A stretch of DNA of 14,926 bases, taken from contig CAZHZT010000136.1 in NCBI GenBank assembly GCA_964537285.1, positions 1 through 14,926 on the forward strand. The letters are read 5' to 3'. Under the pieces are notes generated by a model. It had not been told where the DNA came from. It made no database searches and saw only the letters and a list, made by a program, of their open reading frames with translations. This DNA is from CAZHZT01 sp964537285 (lineage in GTDB: Bacteria; Bacteroidota; Bacteroidia; Chitinophagales; Saprospiraceae). This document shows, in pieces, positions 8,355 through 14,874 of this stretch. How positions within the stretch are numbered: position 1 is the stretch's first letter; each line of letters begins with the position of its first letter. The translations under genes and the position numbers were made by a program.

Positions 8355-8435
8355 AAATTAGTACACGGAATCATAATAAAAAAAGCATTCGCAAATTGCA
8401 AATGCTTTTTTTATTATGATTCCGTGTACTAATTT
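8355..8435. terminator. 81-nt near-perfect palindrome, bidirectional terminator between convergent genes
   Basis: Forty-base arms are symmetric around 8395, with one mismatch (8390 against 8400) and a single central base. The core has the form of a bidirectional intrinsic terminator: A7-GCATT, then AATGC-T7, so either strand gives a stem followed by a T-tract. The outer 21 bp of each arm (8355-8375 and 8415-8435) extend far beyond what termination needs. It begins 40 bp after the plus-strand stop and ends 4 bp from the rplS stop, so it can serve both genes. Confidence 0.85.
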
Positions 8436-8439
8436 CTTT

Positions 8440-8802
8440 TTAGTTGTTCGTCTTAATGAACTTACGCTCTTTAATTCTCGCTTTTTTACCAACAAGGTTT
8501 CTTAAGTAGTACAACTTAGCGCGACGTACTTTACCTCTTTTTACAATTTTAATATCGGTGATGATCGGGCTCGCAAAAGGAAAAATCCGCTCAACTCCAA
8601 CTCCATTAGAAATTTTTCTAATAGTGAACGTTTTAGTTGCGCCTTCACCAGTAATTTTAATTACATCACCGCGGAAGGACTGCGTACGTTCTTTGTCTCC
8701 TTCAATAATCTTATAACTTACCACGATATTATCTCCTGAGCGAAAATCTGGGAAGTTCCATTTTTCCGTCATTTGCTCGTGTACAAATTTAACAGCATCC
8801 AT
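8440..8802 (-). CDS. rplS: 50S ribosomal protein L19
   Basis: L19 is a large-subunit ribosomal protein located near the interface with the 30S subunit. The 120-aa product is close to the usual length (about 115). It has the family hallmarks FRSGDNIVVSYKIIEG (about 20-35), SFRGDVI (about 42-48), the long GVGVERIFPFASPII segment (about 67-81), and a basic tail RGKVRRAKLYYLRNLVGKKARIKER. The ATG at 8802 matches the normal L19 N-terminus, with a short Bacteroidota-style extension. The gene is monocistronic here, behind an exact Bacteroidota promoter, and ends in a shared bidirectional terminator. Its usual trmD and rimM neighbours in other phyla are absent from the window. Confidence 0.98.
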   Translation of the reverse strand: MDAVKFVHEQMTEKWNFPDFRSGDNIVVSYKIIEGDKERTQSFRGDVIKITGEGATKTFTIRKISNGVGVERIFPFASPIITDIKIVKRGKVRRAKLYYLRNLVGKKARIKERKFIKTNN

Positions 8803-8818
8803 GATCTTTATTATTTTA

Positions 8819-8834
8819 TCGATTTCCAGAATCG
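8819..8834 (-). promoter_or_regulatory. Short hairpin in the rplS leader
   Basis: On the minus strand, CGATT and AATCG form a 5-bp stem around CTGGA within the roughly 30-nt leader. Ribosomal protein genes are often autoregulated through leader structures, but this one is small and may be incidental. Confidence 0.25.
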
Positions 8835-8870
8835 GCTCGCAAATATATAATTATTTCACTAAAAAACAAA
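8834..8870 (-). promoter_or_regulatory. rplS promoter, exact Bacteroidota consensus
   Basis: On the minus strand, TTTG (8867-8870) is followed by exactly 19 bases and then TATATTTG (8840-8847). This fits TTTG-N19-TANNTTTG with no mismatch. Transcription should start near 8834, giving a leader of about 32 nt. The -33 TTTG is the end of the T-tract that terminates the upstream minus-strand gene, so the terminator and promoter overlap. Confidence 0.85.
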
Positions 8871-8940
8871 AAAAAACGAAGATTTTCGAAAGCTTGAGGG
8901 GCATAGTAGCGCAGTCGCGCTACTATGCCCCTCAAGCTTT

Positions 8941-8948
8941 CGAAAATC
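8941..8948 (+). repeat. Target-site duplication, left copy
   Basis: CGAAAATC lies directly before the left end of the 89-bp element and is repeated at 9038-9045. Confidence 0.7.
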
Positions 8949-9037
8949 GGTAGTGGGTAAAACCGGTTGATGAGAAGTGTTAACCTTAAGTTGTAAAGCT
9001 TGTTAGATAAATCCATCAACGGATTCTACCCACTACC
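8949..9037. mobile_element. 89-bp MITE-like element with terminal inverted repeats and 8-bp target duplication
   Basis: The element begins GGTAGTGGGTA (8949-8959) and ends TACCCACTACC (9027-9037). The inverted repeats extend to 24 bp at 21 of 24 matches (8949-8972 against 9014-9037). It is flanked by direct copies of CGAAAATC at 8941-8948 and 9038-9045. The symmetry of the surrounding palindrome shows that only one copy existed before, which supports a target-site duplication. The 41-bp centre encodes nothing, so mobilisation would need a transposase elsewhere. Several transposase families make 8-bp duplications, and the parent cannot be named from the sequence. Confidence 0.75.
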
Positions 9038-9045
9038 CGAAAATC
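9038..9045 (+). repeat. Target-site duplication, right copy
   Basis: CGAAAATC lies directly after the right end of the element and continues into TTCG-T7, the rest of the ancestral palindrome arm. Confidence 0.7.
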
Positions 9046-9054
9046 TTCGTTTTT

Positions 9055-11274
9055 TTATCGAAGTAGTGTTGCGTAACCTCTTATTTCAATAGGCTTTCCT
9101 CTAGGCTCGGTATAAGTAACGCGTACAGGGTAAACGCCCGTCTGGAGCAGCTTGCCTACATTATCATGCCTACCATTCCATCCCTCAAAAGGGTTGTCGG
9201 TCTCGAAAATAAGCCCTCCGTATCGATCCCATATTTGTAGATGGAAATCCTGCAAACCTCTTAGGAAACCTACTCCTAAAAACTCATCATTTTCACCATC
9301 CCCATTGGGGCTAAAAGCGTTCGGTAAATAAAAAGTCACTTTTGGAACAACATCCAGAACCTTTGTAATGGAATCTACACAAAAAGTACTATCAATTATA
9401 AATAATTTCACTTCCTGCAGACCTGTATCCGGGAAAGAAAAAAGCGGGTTCTCCTCATAGGCCTCTCCTACCCCGGCAAAATCCCATATCCAGTACTTGA
9501 CATCTTCAGAAGACTGATCAATAAACTGAACCTCCGGATTGAAATTGGTGATTCCCGTCGAGTCAAAAGTGAAATCCGCAACTGGTGGAACGTATACAGA
9601 AATCCAGTCTTCATAGGTAGTATCAATGAAGCAACCTATTGGAGAGGTAATACTCAGATTAATAGTGTAAACACCAGTATCAAAATAGGTATGTGTAGGA
9701 CTTAGTAAACTCGAACTATCGCCGTCTCCAAACTCCCAATCGATGATATATGTGTCATCAACAGGTTCTGATAAGTTTTCCATGAATATTTCCAGTGGAG
9801 GGCATCCAGCAAACGTACTTGGATCAACGACAATTATAGGAGGTGCAGGAAACCAAAGTACATTATTTACTGCAGAATAAGTACACCCGATAGAATCCGA
9901 AACGGTATACTGAACAATATAGTCTCCAGGATCCTCATATTGATAAATGGGTACGGTATCCAATAATTGATTATTATCGCCCATGTCCCAGAACCGATTT
10001 ACAATGAAATATTCGTTGGTATCTACGAGATCGGTGAATACAACAGGCCCCGCCACACAAGTATCGTATTCGGCCTCGAAGCCTACTTGTATTTCCGGAG
10101 TAATCACTACAAAGATGTTAGCGGTATCAGAGCATTGGGAGCCCGGGTTGAGTACCATTAAGCAGGTATAGTTGCCGGGTTCCTGAAAGTTTACGGTAAT
10201 ATCTTTATCATTAAAAATTAATGTGGTATCCTTCAGGTAAATCCACCACTCATAACCGGTTATATTTTGAAGAGGGCCGCTTTCGTTGATCATCGTAATG
10301 ATGGTATCGTTGCACGTGCGATAGAAAAAGTTCTTAGTAGCTTCCGGAGCCCCATCCGTAGCAGCTTCTACAACTGGGTCACAGTTGGTTACATTGAACT
10401 GGAAGTCACGCTGAACTCTACTTAACAACTGGCCATTTCTAAACTCAGAAACACATACACCTACGACGTATCGATCTTGTACATTCGGAGTTCCAGTGAT
10501 AAAACCTGTAAATTGATCAATTGTAACCTGGGGATCACTTTGTACCGGGTTTTGTGCAGTAAAAGTTGGCGTTATAAAATTAACAGGATTATAGGGAGGG
10601 GGTGCATCCGGATTTGGAGCAACGTTCATAACACTTCCGCCCAACAGGGGAGCGCATAGTTCATACACCAACAAGTCACCTTCAGCATCCGTTGCAGAAT
10701 GGTCAAAATTCAAAGCTTGATTAACGCAAATAACAGGAGGAGGAAAATTATTGAATACAGGGCTATTATTGCATACTTGCTGAGCAAAGCCCGTAAGTTC
10801 TATGGTATATGTTGCACCCGATTCTTCAGGATTAAAAATGTTTACAATGCCTGCATTCCGGCAGCATCTCTGATAAGTAATAAAGTAGCTTTCCTGCACA
10901 ATGGGCAAGGATAATTCAAAATAATATACGCCTTCTTCCACACAGACATTGGTGGGGACTTCTACGCAAGGATTACCCGTGTCAGGATCGATATCCGTTA
11001 TTTCAGGTGCATCTAAATTAATAGTGATAAATTCAATATTACCTTGAAATATAGTAACGGTACCAATAGTAAATGAATTAGGGTCAGAATCAAAAGCGGC
11101 ACCTTGCCCAAAACAATCGCGATACACTTTCAAAGTAAAACCATAGATATTATTGCCCGGGGCCGCTGGGTCTTCGCTGAAACATTCATAGGTCATTTCC
11201 CCTCCTATTATATGAGCTCCAAAAAGATGGGAGGAAAGAAATGTAACAAAAAGTAAAGAAAGGAATATTCTCAT
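9055..11274 (-). CDS. Secreted PKD-domain protein with T9SS type B sorting domain (paralogue 1)
   Basis: A 739-aa predicted surface or secreted protein, exported by Sec and T9SS. Residues 1-20 are a signal peptide (MRIFLSLLFVTFLSSHLFGA), and the mature chain would begin near HIIGGEMTYEC. A cysteine-rich N-terminal region (about 20-310) carries YRDC, VCVEE, YQRCCRN (134-140), an Ig-like GFITGTP segment and RDFQFNVTNC. Four PKD-like folds follow, around W343, W429, W513 (WEFGDGD) and W595. The 595 copy reads WDFAGVG and lacks the normal GDG. The C-terminus (about 645-739) is a gliding-motility-type CTD with PNAFSPNGDGENDEF at 651 and GWNG. An upstream TTG at 11313 would add 13 residues before the signal peptide. 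The ATG at 11274 is preferred, with a -7 box 36 bp upstream. Its ligand is unknown. Confidence 0.92.
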   Translation of the reverse strand: MRIFLSLLFVTFLSSHLFGAHIIGGEMTYECFSEDPAAPGNNIYGFTLKVYRDCFGQGAAFDSDPNSFTIGTVTIFQGNIEFITINLDAPEITDIDPDTGNPCVEVPTNVCVEEGVYYFELSLPIVQESYFITYQRCCRNAGIVNIFNPEESGATYTIELTGFAQQVCNNSPVFNNFPPPVICVNQALNFDHSATDAEGDLLVYELCAPLLGGSVMNVAPNPDAPPPYNPVNFITPTFTAQNPVQSDPQVTIDQFTGFITGTPNVQDRYVVGVCVSEFRNGQLLSRVQRDFQFNVTNCDPVVEAATDGAPEATKNFFYRTCNDTIITMINESGPLQNITGYEWWIYLKDTTLIFNDKDITVNFQEPGNYTCLMVLNPGSQCSDTANIFVVITPEIQVGFEAEYDTCVAGPVVFTDLVDTNEYFIVNRFWDMGDNNQLLDTVPIYQYEDPGDYIVQYTVSDSIGCTYSAVNNVLWFPAPPIIVVDPSTFAGCPPLEIFMENLSEPVDDTYIIDWEFGDGDSSSLLSPTHTYFDTGVYTINLSITSPIGCFIDTTYEDWISVYVPPVADFTFDSTGITNFNPEVQFIDQSSEDVKYWIWDFAGVGEAYEENPLFSFPDTGLQEVKLFIIDSTFCVDSITKVLDVVPKVTFYLPNAFSPNGDGENDEFLGVGFLRGLQDFHLQIWDRYGGLIFETDNPFEGWNGRHDNVGKLLQTGVYPVRVTYTEPRGKPIEIRGYATLLR

Positions 11275-11310
11275 AAGTAGATGCTTTAATTTCGAAAGCT
11301 TAAGGTAACA

Positions 11311-11318
11311 CAAAACTA
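11311..11318 (-). promoter_or_regulatory. -7 box of the 9055-11274 gene
   Basis: The minus strand reads TAGTTTTG, an exact TANNTTTG match. It lies 36 bp before the ATG at 11274, almost the same distance as the rplS -7 box from its own ATG. No TTTG is found 19 bp further upstream (one lies at 12 bp), so the match is partial. It supports separate transcription from the paralogue upstream. Confidence 0.45.
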
Positions 11319-11357
11319 TTGAAGCTAGAACAAATTAATGGGAAAATGATTTGAAAA

Positions 11358-11402
11358 ATAGCAGACTTTATTCTGAATTTATTTCAGAATAAAGTCTGCT
11401 AT
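11358..11402 (-). terminator. Palindromic terminator between the two PKD paralogues
   Basis: Perfect 20-bp arms (11358-11377 and 11383-11402) enclose a TTTAT loop. On the minus strand it begins 11 bp after the TAG stop of the upstream paralogue and ends in TATTTTT, as in an intrinsic terminator. The stem is AT-rich but long. Confidence 0.85.
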
Positions 11403-11413
11403 CCTAAACTGAT

Positions 11414-13675
11414 CTATTTTACTACAGTGGCGTATCCGCGCAATTCATAGGGCCTTCCTCTGGGGCCTCTGTAACGCACAAGATATAAATAAACCCCGTT
11501 CTGAACATAATCCCCTTGATTTTGTTTTTTGCCATTCCAGCTTTCAAAAGGATTATTGGTTTCAAAAATGAGTTCTCCCCAACGATTCCATATCGTCATT
11601 TCGAACTCCTTCATATATTGAAAAAAACCAACTCCGCCAAATAAATCGTTTACGTTATCTAAGTTAGGAGAAAAGGCATTCGGCAAAAAATATCGGACCT
11701 TCGGAACGATATCCAAAATTGCTTCCGCAGTATCCAGACATCCACTTACATGCTCTACGACAAGCTGCACTACTTGTAAGCCTGTATCCGGAAAAGTAAA
11801 TACAGGATCCATTAACCTTGATGTTTCAAAATCTCCAAAAGTCCAGTCCCAGGCAAATGCTTCCAAAGATTGATCTGTAAAATTAACGGTAGAATTAAAA
11901 TTGCTGAGCTCTTTAGGAGCATAGTCAAATGCTGCCGTTGGGGATGGTTTCACTAAAATCCAATCTGAAAAGGAAGCAGAAGCAAAACAACCCACCGGAG
12001 ACGTCACTTCCACAGACACGCCATATAAGCCATCATTTTCATAAATATGGGTAGGACTTACGTCCCCACCAGTATTTCCATCGCCAAAATCCCAGACAAT
12101 ATCGTAGGTAGAATCTACGGGGAAGGACAAATTATTAAATAAAACCCTCAAGGGCTCGCATCCTTCGAAGCCACTCGGCTCAATAGTCAGAAAATCTGGT
12201 ACCGGATACCATGGAATAGTTTTGACCGTATCATGTATACAGCCATTTATATCCTCCACCTGCAACTTTACATCTTTTACACCAGCAAAAGCAAATTGAT
12301 GCATTGGGTTAACATCCAGAGAAGTCCCTCCGTCATCAAAATCCCAATTCCAATTCAGAATAGTCCCACTTCCGGAAAAGGAAGAATCATAAAACATTAC
12401 CTCGCCCACTTCACAGGTATCGTATTCAAAATCAAAATTGGCAATGACCTCAGGGTAAACATTTACAAAAATAGTTGCCGTGTCACTACACACAGAGCCT
12501 GGATTCAGTACTAATGTACCCATGTAAGTGCCCGTATCCGGAAAAACGACTGTTATATCACGGGTATTATAAGTCTCCAGCCCTCCATTAATACCAAAAG
12601 ACCACTGGTATTCAAAAATATTGGATTCCTGCACACTTTCATTAATAAAATCTATTTCGAAATTACCACATGAATTGACCACAAACTCTTGGGCATCAAT
12701 AATGGCATCTTCCTGTATATCTGCCTGAACAGTAGGCTGGCAGGAAGTAACGTTAAATTGAAAATCCCGGCGAATCGTACTTAACAACACGCCATTTCTA
12801 AACTCCTTTACGCAAACACCAACTACAAATTGACCAATGATCAAAGGGGTGCCTGTAATTATTCCCGTAACCGGATCAATCGTTATTTGGGGGTCCCCGC
12901 CCATAGGATTGGCTGGCGAGTATGGAGGGGTGATAAAATTGACTTCATTGTAAGGAGGAGGAGCCGCAGGATCAGGCATTACCCCATTAAACGCTTCAGG
13001 ATCACCAGGCATCTGTTGTGAACCGGCCAAGCCCCCTCCCAAAAGAGGACTACAAAGCTCATAGACGAGTTCATCTCCGTTCGCATCTGAGGCACTGTGA
13101 TCAAAAACCAGAGGATTATTTGAACAAATAACAATAGGTGGAAAATCATTGAATACCGGAGAATCGTTGCAAAGTTGTTGAGCATTGGGAGTAATTTCTA
13201 CTGTATAAGATGCCCCCGAAGATTCAGGGTCAAAAATATTAGATATGGTATTATTCCTGCAGCAACGCTGATAAGTCACTACGTAACTTTCATTTCCCAG
13301 TATGGGAAGGTTTATTATATCTGTGATATAGATGGCTTCCTCCACACAAACATCTGGGGGAACTACAAAACAGGGATCCAAATCAGGATCAATTCTAGTG
13401 ATAGGCTGGTGAGGTACATCAAGTGTAGTAACCTCTTGTGAGAAGCTTCCTACTCTATAAATCGTAATGGCAGCTAAATTATCAAAGTTGGCTCCATCGG
13501 AATTACAATCCCGATAAACTTTCATGGTAAAACGATATTGCCCACTTCCGAGACATTCGTAAGTAATCTCCCCACCAACTATGTGCGCCCCTTTCAAGTC
13601 ATCTATGAATGACAAATAAATCAACCCCCAAGCAACTAGACAAAACACTATATTTCGTAAAGGGTGTACATTCAT
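11414..13675 (-). CDS. Secreted PKD-domain protein with T9SS type B sorting domain (paralogue 2)
   Basis: A 753-aa paralogue of the next gene downstream, with the same architecture. A signal peptide (about 1-30, ending DLKGA) precedes the mature start HIVGGEITYEC. The cysteine-rich domain (about 30-325) repeats the motifs YRDC, VCVEE, YQRCCRN (135-141), NIFDPESSGASYT, DHSASDANGDELVYELCSPLLGG, PPPYN.VNFITP, GIITGTP and RDFQFNVTSC. It has a short insert rich in Pro, Gly and Met (SQQMPGDPEAFNGVMPDP) that the paralogue lacks. Four PKD-like folds follow, including W442/W444 (WNWDFDDGG), W528 (WDFGDGN) and W609 (WDWTFGDFE). The C-terminal sorting domain starts with PNAFSPNLDNVND at 665 and contains FESWNG. 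The ATG at 13675 is followed directly by the signal peptide. No clear promoter was found. Confidence 0.93.
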   Translation of the reverse strand: MNVHPLRNIVFCLVAWGLIYLSFIDDLKGAHIVGGEITYECLGSGQYRFTMKVYRDCNSDGANFDNLAAITIYRVGSFSQEVTTLDVPHQPITRIDPDLDPCFVVPPDVCVEEAIYITDIINLPILGNESYVVTYQRCCRNNTISNIFDPESSGASYTVEITPNAQQLCNDSPVFNDFPPIVICSNNPLVFDHSASDANGDELVYELCSPLLGGGLAGSQQMPGDPEAFNGVMPDPAAPPPYNEVNFITPPYSPANPMGGDPQITIDPVTGIITGTPLIIGQFVVGVCVKEFRNGVLLSTIRRDFQFNVTSCQPTVQADIQEDAIIDAQEFVVNSCGNFEIDFINESVQESNIFEYQWSFGINGGLETYNTRDITVVFPDTGTYMGTLVLNPGSVCSDTATIFVNVYPEVIANFDFEYDTCEVGEVMFYDSSFSGSGTILNWNWDFDDGGTSLDVNPMHQFAFAGVKDVKLQVEDINGCIHDTVKTIPWYPVPDFLTIEPSGFEGCEPLRVLFNNLSFPVDSTYDIVWDFGDGNTGGDVSPTHIYENDGLYGVSVEVTSPVGCFASASFSDWILVKPSPTAAFDYAPKELSNFNSTVNFTDQSLEAFAWDWTFGDFETSRLMDPVFTFPDTGLQVVQLVVEHVSGCLDTAEAILDIVPKVRYFLPNAFSPNLDNVNDLFGGVGFFQYMKEFEMTIWNRWGELIFETNNPFESWNGKKQNQGDYVQNGVYLYLVRYRGPRGRPYELRGYATVVK

Positions 13676-13801
13676 TTAAATCGATTTTCTTTGGTAACTG
13701 ATATATTTATCTTTTGGTTAGAACCTACCGGAATGGCATATTATTGCCTTCTTTTTTCCAACAAAAAGCAAAAGTTAAATTATTGACAGATTTTAGATTT
13801 T

Positions 13802-13817
13802 TTGCTTTTAAAAGCAA
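13802..13817. repeat. 16-bp perfect palindrome upstream of the PKD paralogue 2 gene
   Basis: TTGCTTTTAAAAGCAA is perfectly self-complementary. It lies 127 bp upstream of the minus-strand ATG at 13675. Its left half also belongs to a 10-bp inverted repeat with AAAAGCAAAA at 13764-13773. It could be an operator for the divergent genes, but the AT-rich sequence makes chance possible. Confidence 0.35.
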
Positions 13818-13865
13818 CAACTTACACAACTTTTTTGATTAGTTATTCGTACTAAGCACTCAACA

Positions 13866-14054
13866 TTAAGTAGTTCACGGAAATAGACTATATAAATAAT
13901 CTTTGCCCTCTGTAGAAGCATTTTTGGCTTGGAGATTGACACTTTTTTGGGATTTTTCTTCGAAAAATCCCAAAAAAGTGTCAATCTCCAAGCCAAAAAC
14001 CTTCCTGCCAAGGGCATCGATAGTTTATACAGCCCAATTCCGTGAACTACTTAA
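13866..14054. repeat. 189-nt compound palindrome with a perfect 79-nt core
   Basis: All parts share one symmetry point, 13960. The core 13921-13999 has 38-bp perfect arms closing on a C-G pair and a TTC loop. The outer arms 13866-13882 and 14038-14054 are perfect over 17 bp. The middle segments (13883-13920 against 14000-14037) match at roughly 24 of 38 positions. It lies between divergent genes, so it does not terminate either. As RNA or as a DNA cruciform it would be a very long hairpin. It could be a remnant repeat element or an inverted duplication. Confidence 0.85.
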
Positions 14055-14081
14055 GAGAATGACCTGGAATAAATCATTCTC
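14055..14081. repeat. 8-bp inverted repeat in the tsaC upstream region
   Basis: GAGAATGA (14055-14062) and TCATTCTC (14074-14081) pair perfectly around 11 bases, immediately next to the outer arm of the large palindrome. It could be an operator or a leader hairpin for tsaC. Confidence 0.4.
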
Positions 14082-14213
14082 CCCAAAAGACAATTTTTAT
14101 CAAAATTTTAATTGCTCTGTTGATTACCATAATTTTTGAAATCTTTAAGTCGTTTTGATTAACAATTGATAACCGAAATAGATTTTGATGCAGATGCAAT
14201 AAATATCATTCAA

Positions 14214-14810
14214 ATGGTGCAAACAGATACATTTTCATACAATTTCCTTCCTGATCAAGTAAAAAATTTTGCCACTTCATTAGCAGATGGAAAAACCTTA
14301 TTGCTTCCTACAGATACTATTTGGGGCATAGCATGTGATGCGTGTAATGAAGAGGCAGTGCGTAAAGTCTACCGCCTGAAACAGAGAGAGCTAAATAGCC
14401 CGTTTATCTTATTAGTCGACTCTCTGGACATGCTCCGCCAATACGTAACTTATATTCATCCCAGAATTGAAACGCTTTTGGTATATCATCTCCGACCACT
14501 TACCATTGTTTATCCTCAGGCAAAAAATTTGCCTTCCATTTCTATCTCAAAGAATGGGTCAGTAGCAATTAGGATTGTCCAGGATCCTTTTTGTAGAATG
14601 TTGATCAATCAGCTTGGAAAACCTATTGTGGCTACTTCGGCAAATGTCGGGGATGAACCATTCCCAAATCATTTCGGAGCAGTTAGCTCAACAATTATTC
14701 AAGGAGTGGACGAGATTGTCCCTTACAGACAAGATGAAAAAGAATTAAACAAACCTTCTGTTATCGTTTCTTTTGACGAAATTGGAGAGCTAATTTTTTT
14801 GAGGAAGTAA
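14214..14810 (+). CDS. tsaC: L-threonylcarbamoyladenylate synthase (TsaC/YrdC type)
   Basis: This cytoplasmic enzyme makes threonylcarbamoyl-AMP from threonine, bicarbonate and ATP, the first step in t6A37 modification of tRNAs that read ANN codons. The 198-aa product is a single YrdC domain with no C-terminal Sua5 domain, hence the TsaC call. Visible motifs are LLLPTDTIWGIACDA (29-43), the KQR...S substrate-binding segment (56-62), RPLTIVYP (94-101), VAIRI (117-121) and KPIVATSANVGDEP (136-149). The ATG at 14214 gives the usual length. An in-frame TTG at 14166, right after an in-frame stop at 14160, would add 16 residues and cannot be excluded. The gene stands alone, divergent from the PKD gene. 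The tRNA-modifying partners TsaB and TsaD are not in the window. Confidence 0.9.
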   Translation: MVQTDTFSYNFLPDQVKNFATSLADGKTLLLPTDTIWGIACDACNEEAVRKVYRLKQRELNSPFILLVDSLDMLRQYVTYIHPRIETLLVYHLRPLTIVYPQAKNLPSISISKNGSVAIRIVQDPFCRMLINQLGKPIVATSANVGDEPFPNHFGAVSSTIIQGVDEIVPYRQDEKELNKPSVIVSFDEIGELIFLRK

Positions 14811-14822
14811 AAGATATTGGTT

Positions 14823-14874
14823 CTAAATGATTTCATTTGGTCGAAATTAATTTCGACCAAATGAAATCATTTAG
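14823..14874. terminator. 52-nt perfect palindrome after tsaC
   Basis: The arms are 26 bp, perfectly complementary, with no loop: the centre is GAAATTAATTTC. It starts 12 bp after the tsaC stop, so a terminator or 3'-end stabilising hairpin is the simplest reading. No T-tract follows directly on the plus strand, which makes classical intrinsic termination less certain than at the other palindromes. The remaining 52 bp of the window hold nothing I can identify. Confidence 0.65.

Larger units (their letters stand above)
8870..9056 (-). terminator. Terminator of the 9055-11274 gene, a long palindrome split by an inserted element
   Basis: The intact part, 8881-8948, is a perfect 32-bp stem with an AGTC loop. 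Bases 8870-8880 (A7-CGAA) have no partner next to the stem, but they pair perfectly with TTCG-T7 at 9046-9056, on the far side of an 89-bp insert. Removing the insert and one copy of an 8-bp repeat restores a 43-bp perfect arm with a 4-nt loop. On the minus strand the stem is followed by TTCG and nine T, so it still looks like a working terminator. The distal A/T arm overlaps the TAA stop of the gene. Confidence 0.85.
13676..14213. other. 538-bp divergent intergenic region dominated by a palindrome
   Basis: No protein gene is supported. It separates the divergent PKD gene and tsaC. It contains a 16-bp perfect palindrome (13802-13817), a 10-bp inverted-repeat pair (13764-13773 against 13800-13809), a 189-nt compound palindrome (13866-14054) and an 8-bp stem (14055-14081). 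I did not find a full Bacteroidota promoter on either strand. The nearest -7-like sequences before tsaC carry one extra base. Confidence 0.6.

Noticed and set aside
8886..11305. Shared TTCGAAAGCTT sequence in the terminator palindrome (from 8886) and before the PKD paralogue 1 start (from 11291)
   Set aside because: Only about 14 of 15 bases agree and the match is made of two restriction-site-like palindromes. No extended homology surrounds it, so coincidence is likely.
11275..11313. TTG start extending PKD paralogue 1 by 13 residues
   Set aside because: It would place a charged stretch before a complete signal peptide and overlaps the likely -7 box at 11311-11318. The paralogue's signal peptide also starts directly at its ATG.
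13734..13749. Possible sigma-54 promoter (TGGCAT...TTGCC) on the plus strand
   Set aside because: The GG to GC spacing is nine, not ten, and no gene start is suitably placed, because the large palindrome follows.
13808..14139. Two overlapping opposite-strand reading frames (13808-14017 minus, 13903-14139 plus) encoding similar peptides around FLAWRLTLFWDF
   Set aside because: The similarity is produced by the palindrome centred at 13960, which reads alike on both strands. The peptides have no start context, no recognised domain and unrelated ends.
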